This document shows positions 58,275 to 64,000 of a stretch of DNA of 64,000 nucleotides, in pieces. Source of the stretch: Cryptomeria japonica (lineage: Eukaryota > Streptophyta > Pinopsida > Cupressales > Cupressaceae). The DNA lies in NCBI RefSeq assembly GCF_030272615.1, contig NC_081410.1:568561152-568625151 (forward strand). The letters run 5' to 3'. The notes under the pieces are model-generated. The model saw only the letters and a program-made list of their open reading frames with translations. It was not told where the DNA came from and ran no database searches. Position 1 is the first letter of the stretch, and the number at the start of each line of letters is the position of its first letter. A program made the translations under genes and the position numbers.

Positions 58275-60140
58275 ATGGACTATCTTGGCATACGAGATGA
58301 TCTTCCCCCCGGGGACCATAAAGTAGGATACACTATAGAACTCAACAACATGGCATATTTTGGTGAGGGTGTCGAACCTTCCAGTCGCAAAAATGTGAAA
58401 ATAAGAACAAATCAAGGGTCTTATGGCGAAAACCACATTATGGTGCTATCTGATCCCAAAAAAGTAAAAAGAAAGGATGTATCTGAGGGCAAAAACCTCT
58501 CTGAGGCACTCGAAGATGGAAGGCTCGACATTCTCCCAACCTCGTATGAGGAAAAGTCATCCATGTTGGTAGAGGAGACTATCAAAACAAACATTGGTAT
58601 GGAAGAGGTTCCACACAACATATTCCTGGCTAAATCATTGACAGAGTCTGAAAGGTCACAGTTCATAAGTTTCTTCAAGGAACGACAAATCAACTTTGCA
58701 TGGTCATACGCTGATATGCCTGGACTAGGTCCGGATTTGGTAATGCATCATTTGACAGTCAAACCGGGGGCAAAGCCAGTGAAACAGAAATTAAGAAAAA
58801 TGCATCCACAAGTGGCATTACTAGTCAAAGCAGAGCTGGAGAAGTTATTGGATGTCGGATTCATACGCCCAATTGATTATCCTGAATGGATCTCCAATTT
58901 AGTACCTGTCAGTAAACCAGATCGCAGTATCAGAATATGTACAGATTTCAGAGACATCAACAAAGCTTGTCCAAAAGATGACTTTCCATTACCAAATATT
59001 GACTTGATCGTTGATCTCACAGCAGGTCACGAAATGTTATCATTAATGGATGGATTTTCTGGTTATAATCAAATAAGGATCGCACCCGAAGATCAATACA
59101 AAACATCATTCACTTGTCCTTGGGGAACTTTCTGTTGGAATGTCATGCCCTTTGGGCTAAAAAATGCAGGTGCTACATATCAAAGAGCAATGACCACTAT
59201 CTTTCATGATCTCATGCACATAACTGTGGAAGATTATGTTGATGATCTCTTGGGTAAATCAGTAGACAGAAATACACATTTGGACATACTTTCAGTCATC
59301 TTTGATCGGTTGGAAAAATACAAAGTAAGATTAAACCCCAAGAAATGTGTCTTTGGAGTAACCTCTGGGAAACTTCTAGGATTCATTGTGTCCAAAAGAG
59401 GAATCGAAGCTGATCCAGCAAAAGTCAAGGCTATTTTGGACATGCTGCCACCTAGAAATATCAGTCAACTTCGATCCTTACAAGGGAGACTCCAGTCTAT
59501 ACGAAGATTCATAGCACAACTTGCAGATAAGTGTAATCCTTTTCAACACCTACTACATAAAAACATCAAATTCAAATGGGATGATAATTATCAACAAGCT
59601 TTTCAGACGCTCAAAGATTATCTTTTGAATCCGCTAGTTTTGATGCCACCAGTTCCAGATCAGCCTTTGCTACTATACATATTAGCTACTCCAACAGCAC
59701 TGGGGGCACTCCTAGCACAACAAATTGCTGAGGGCAAGGAAAAGGCCGTATACTATATCAGTCGCACATTGGTGGGATATGAGCTAAACTACACACCAAT
59801 CGAGCGTGCATGTCTCGCCGTGGTCTTTGCTTCGCAGAAATTACGTCATTACATGCTCACTCATAAGACTAAGTTGGTTGCAAGGATAGATCCATTGAAA
59901 TACCTCCTCAATAAAGCAACACTTACTGGGCGGCTAGCCAAATGGGTAATTATCCTTAGTGAATTCGACATCGAGTATGTGGATAGAAAAGCAATAAAAG
60001 GACAAGCCATCGCGGATCAATTAGTAGATGCCCCCATGATTGATGATGTTCCTCTAAATTCAGAATATCCAGACAAAGCCATTTTAACAATATCACATGC
60101 AAAGCCATGGCAACTATACTTTGACGGCTCATACACATAG
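58275..60140 (+). pseudogene. Element 3 reverse transcriptase and first RNase H
   Basis: 621 uninterrupted codons. RT with KQKLRKMHPQVALLVK, RICTDFRDINKACPKDD, LSLMDGFSGYNQIRIAPEDQ, MPFGLKNAGATYQ and VEDYVDDLLGKS (YVDD), then RNase H with LYILATPTALGALLAQQ (catalytic Asp lacking, as in elements 1 and 2) and GYELNYTPIERACLA. Ends with TAG at 60138 inside the second RNase H (YFDGSYT), where element 2 has Gln. Confidence 0.93.
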
Positions 60141-60695
60141 CATGGGGCAGGAGCTGGTATTCTCTTTATAACTCCTCAAGGGGATTCTATACCAAAATCA
60201 TACCGCTTATCATTTCCTTGCACTAACAATATAGTGGAATATGAGGCATTAACAACTAGATTACGAATTGCAGTTCAGTGGAAGATCCAGGAACTTCGTG
60301 TTTTTGGGGATTCCCAACTTGTCATCCGTCAAGCAATTGATGATTACCAAACAAAAGATGAAAAATTATTGCCTTACAAGCAAATGGTGGATTATTTGAA
60401 ACAACATTTCACAAAGATAGATTTTGAGCAGATACCAAGAGAGCAGAATCGTGTTGCAGATGCCATGGCTACAATTGCTTCACTGATTGATCTACCTCAA
60501 AATGAGACCTGCTATGAGTTCTTGGTGGACAACCTGTTGGTTCCTTCATATGAGATCACTCTTACTGAAATGATATGCGTTGTTGGTCCCAAATCCCAGT
60601 TATATGGTTCCATCTTCACATACCTTCACGACAATACCCTACCTCCTGATCTATCAAATAACCAACGTCGCACTTTCATTCACCAATCCTCTTGA
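60141..60695 (+). pseudogene. Element 3 second (archaeal-type) RNase H
   Basis: Continues in frame after the TAG: GAGAGILFITPQGD, EYEALTTRL, FGDSQLVIRQA and NRVADAMATIAS, with catalytic Asp/Glu/Asp positions present. Ends at TGA 60693. Confidence 0.85.
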
Positions 60696-61856
60696 TATGT
60701 CATTTTAGCTGATATCCTATACCGGCGAGGTCTAGATGGCACTCTTCTTAGATGTTTAGAAAGCGACGAAGCTCAGATTGCATTACGTGAAGTGCATGAA
60801 GAGATATGTGGTCCACATGCTAGTGGTCCTACCTTGGCCAAGAAACTCATTAGGACTGGATATTACTGGCCCAATATGGAAAAAGACTCATATCAGTTTG
60901 TCAAGAAATTTAAGCAATGTCAAATTCATGGAGACCTCATACATGCGCCAGCACAAGAACTACAACCACTTGCGTCTCCTTGGCCCTTTTGTCAGTGGGG
61001 GCTCGACCTCATAGGCAAGATTCACCCTCCTTCTTCCAATGGTCATAAATTCATTATCACAGCCACAGAGTATTTCACAAAATGGATTGAAGTCGTGCCT
61101 CTCACACAAGTCACTGGAAAACAGATTGCTACCTTCGTCCTTAACTATATCATTTGCTGATATGGTATTCCTATTTCCATTATTACTGATAACGGGCGTC
61201 CCTTCAAAAATCAGGATGTTCATGAACTCTGTGACCACTTCCATATTTCCCATCGTTTCTCCACACCATATTACCCCCAAGGTAATGGCCAAGCTGAGGC
61301 ATCTAATAAAACAATCCTTAAAATCCTCAAGAAGACAGTCGACGACGCTGGCCGTAATTGGCATATCCAACTCAATCTTGCACTTTGGGCCTACCGCACA
61401 AGTGTCCGCACACCTACAGGAGCTACACCCTATTCACTTGTTTATGGTGCTGAAGCCATCTTGCCTATTGAGGTCGAGTTACCCTCTTTACGGGTCTGTT
61501 TGCAAAACATCATCACTGATGAAGATTACAGGGTCTCTCGCTTACAAGAACTAGAACTGCTAGATGAACGGAGACAAACTGCTTTTAATCATCTCAAGGC
61601 TTACCAACAATGAATGAGTCGTAGCTACAATCACAAGGTCAAGCCTCACACATTTGAGGTAGGTGAATTGGTTCTCAGAGAAAACCCCAAGAATCAGCAA
61701 GACAGAGAGAAGAAGGGCAAATTCAAACCAAATTGGCTTGGTCCTTACATCGTTACAGTAGCATATGGATCTGGGGCATATCAGCTCTCAACTACAAAAG
61801 GTGAACCTTTGGAGGATCCTATCAACAACATGCACCTTCGCAAAGTCTACACATAG
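60696..61856 (+). pseudogene. Element 3 integrase
   Basis: HHCC zinc finger altered: HEEICGPH is present, but the Cys pair reads FKQCQIHG with the first Cys replaced by Phe. Core GLDLIGKI, ITDNGRPF and QAEASNKT supplies D, D and E. C-terminal FEVGELVLRENPKN runs to stop TAG 61854. Stops TGA at 61158 and 61611 stand where elements 1 and 2 have Arg codons. Confidence 0.9.
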
Positions 61857-63550
61857 CTCTTTGAAATATCCTAATTCAAAAATAGAAAAAAAAATCAAAA
61901 AAATTCAAAAATACAAAAAAAAAATCAAAAAAATTCAAAAATACAAAAAAAATCATAAAAACAAAAAAATCGTTACTTGGTGAAAACCTGACAAACAGGT
62001 GCCTTGTGACAACAAAAACATTGAAAAATCAAAAAAGTAAAGAGAAATAATTTCGTCCAACGGTGAAAACCACTTCGGTGGTGCCCTGGGCAAGTACCAT
62101 GGTGAAAACTGGGTCACCAGCGCCATGCGTAGAGACATTGCTCCTCCCTCCTTCAGGATTCTCTTTCATCACTTCACTCTGCACACACTCACAACCAATT
62201 CATCCATAATAAACTTACCCATTCCCATTATGGCTTGTTATTGATCTACCCAAGATTGGTTAGCCATTCATAATAAACCTTCCTTTCCCCCCATAATAAA
62301 TCAAATCCTATATGTGGCTGCGGCAAATCCTATGTCTAGTGATGGGTGTGGAACTAAGAACATCACATGTTTCGAGGAGTACAGTTTCTTCCAGCTTCCT
62401 TCAGTCTATCCATGCACAATCCGCAATAAAGCAACATTTGCATCATAGATCCGCAATAAAGTTTCATCTTCTCCGCAATAAAGTATTAGCTTCATGGATT
62501 CAGTCAGTTTCAGATGAGACACATCAGCAACAATGAGCTTCAGCAAATCAAATCTTTCAACAGACTCAGACAACATATGGTTCAGTGCTATCTATCCTTT
62601 TTGTGAAAGTAAACATTGTGACCACAATCAAATAAGACTTATACAAGTGACAAGAGACACTAAACTTGAGGACTACAGTGGATGTTGGTGTCGAGTCTTG
62701 GTTTTCTTTTGGTTTCATCTCTTTTGGTGACATGTCTTTTAGCTTTTTCGGGATGTCTCTGACTAGAGATTTTATCTCTAGGATGTCTTTGACTAGAAAG
62801 GCGAGGATGGGGTATCGTCACCTATTTTTGTTTGCTGTCTGTGGATTGTCTCTTAGTAATGCTATGACTTGTCCAAGGATATGAGGACACTGTGAGTCTA
62901 GTATGAACTGAGGCATTCCTTGTTTGTGATTGTCTTATCTCCATGCAAATAGGTACAATGACTTTCTGGGTCGAACATATGCCTCGATTGTCATAACCTA
63001 CTTGCCATAATAAAGCTCAATGATGATAATGCACAAGAAGCTCTTTCACGTTCATATCTTCTGTCTTTCATCCCCCTTTCTTGATTGACTTCCATCGTCC
63101 TTCTTGAGTCCGCGTAGCCTATTATCACATGACTGAGTATAATGACACACCAAAAACATTTGCATTTCATGAAGTTTGCACTTGCATTTCCACATATAAG
63201 CATTTTTATCACAATTGCATCACATCATACACAACACGTGTTAGCACAATTTTCATCTGCATTACATACATTCACATTTGCATCATGCATCACATATACA
63301 ACATAAAAGAACAAAATATATTGCATTGCATCATGTACATATTTGCATCCATATCATAAACATATATCATGAAACATCTCATCACATAGGTACACATGCA
63401 TATAGCTGCCACAAAAAATGAATCATCTCATATATATAATCAAAAGTGTCATGATACAATGATGTCAAAAAATCATATGGCTACAATCACCCGCAGGTGT
63501 CTACATCATCATACAAAAAAAGTACAATACTGATACATAGGGAGCCCTCT
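61857..63550. other. 3' untranslated region of element 3
   Basis: Begins with an A-rich AAATTCAAAAATACAAAAAA tandem (61875-61965), then GGTGAAAACC-type motifs (61978-62110) like those after pol in elements 1 and 2. The rest has only short frames. ACAT-rich text at 63170-63450. No gene recognised. Confidence 0.6.
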
Positions 63551-64000
63551 AAGGCTATGATGAACTCCCTCCCTCGGAGCCACCTGGCCTTGACGACATC
63601 TGAGCCCCTGAGGGACCCGCCCCAGGATCATCCCTCCTGTCCCCTCTATCTGGTGGTGAAGGACCCATAGCCCCACCACTCGATGCCTATCTCCTCCGCT
63701 CCCTCCCGTAGCTGTCGCTATCCGCGATGGTCTATGGAAGCTCCTCGCTCGCTGATCTGCTGGCACTACACCATAATAGAGGTCCCGCCAGTAGGCAATC
63801 TCCTCTCCTGCCTGTAGGACATATGCATAGCCTGCCCCTGTGTCCTCCACCGCCTGTCTCCCTGCCCTCAGCACTTTCTCAGCCTCTATGTAGTGCTGAA
63901 TTGCCTGATCTCTCTCCCGCTTAGTATCCCTGAGCCTCATCCTGAGCCAATCCCTCTCCCTCTCCAGCTCCTATATCTCATCTGCCTAGCCCTGACAGAT
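63551..64000 (-). pseudogene. Antisense gene of element 3, C-terminal end, runs off window
   Basis: Minus-strand frame opposite to gag-pol. Its coiled-coil-like residues (RDTKRERDQAIQHY, EEIAYWRDLYYGVVP) correspond to the tail of the element 1 PMD gene (RDTTIAQAQREGQRV, EERLYWRTLYKSAVP). The PMD itself would lie right of the window. Start not visible; the stop position is uncertain because of a likely frame change near 63750. Confidence 0.65.

Larger units (their letters stand above)
51359..64000 (+). mobile_element. Element 3: Ty3/Gypsy (Tat-type), 3' end off window
   Basis: 5' LTR, PBS, leader, continuous-frame gag-pol, 3' region and the end of an antisense gene, all on one element. Same PBS, leader block and domain order as element 2; the antisense gene matches element 1. 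More than 12.6 kb are in the window and the 3' LTR is not reached. Confidence 0.92.

Overview
The window is plant nuclear DNA made almost entirely of nested transposable elements. The evidence is plant-type Ty3/Gypsy polyproteins with two RNase H domains, a plant mobile domain (PMD) reading frame, a Ty1/Copia element primed by initiator Met-tRNA, CTATAAATAG-type LTR promoters, and many C-to-T nonsense changes in CAG and CGA contexts, as expected from plant CHG/CG methylation. Base composition is AT-rich and gene density is very low. A large-genome seed plant such as a gymnosperm is plausible, but nothing here fixes the species. No intact host gene is visible; one possible last exon lies at 40868-41164.

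Left half (1-40209): three insertion layers are readable. The oldest is a Gypsy-type element on the minus strand (LTR 38990-40209, PBS, leader, broken gag down to about 36118). Into its gag went a DNA transposon of a family I do not recognise (1 or earlier to about 36117). It has a plus-strand transposase-like gene (1515-3502, then 29165-30100), a convergent minus-strand multi-exon second gene (33143-35766), a 358-bp tandem array between them, and GCGTAC-rich ~30-bp repeats near both ends. Into the transposase coding region, with a clean 5-bp duplication (GGAGC), went a 25.7-kb Gypsy structure (3503-29159). It is not a simple element but LTR-internal-LTR-internal-LTR on the minus strand. Element 1 is 3503-15351: LTR A, an antisense PMD gene, pol and part of gag. 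Element 2 is 15352-29159: middle LTR, pol, gag, leader, PBS, LTR C. The outer LTRs share only about 220 bp and their tip.

Middle (40210-51358): AT-rich DNA with a possible host exon; a 3'-truncated Copia element (43850-46157, minus); a LINE 3' fragment inside a TA-rich tract bounded by an imperfect 39-bp inverted repeat (47794-49956); and a second, decayed copy of the transposon second gene (50266-51290, plus) without its transposase.

Right (51359-64000): a plus-strand Gypsy element (element 3) with 5' LTR, PBS, a long leader carrying many GCGTCTGTG-like motifs, and a gag-pol frame (54333-61856) broken by ten stop codons but no frameshift. A minus-strand reading frame homologous to the tail of the element 1 PMD gene runs off the window edge. 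Elements 1, 2 and 3 belong to one group: elements 2 and 3 share the PBS and a leader block, 1 and 3 share the antisense gene, and all three have the same domain order (gag, protease, RT, degenerate RNase H, second RNase H, integrase), which is the layout of the Tat lineage.
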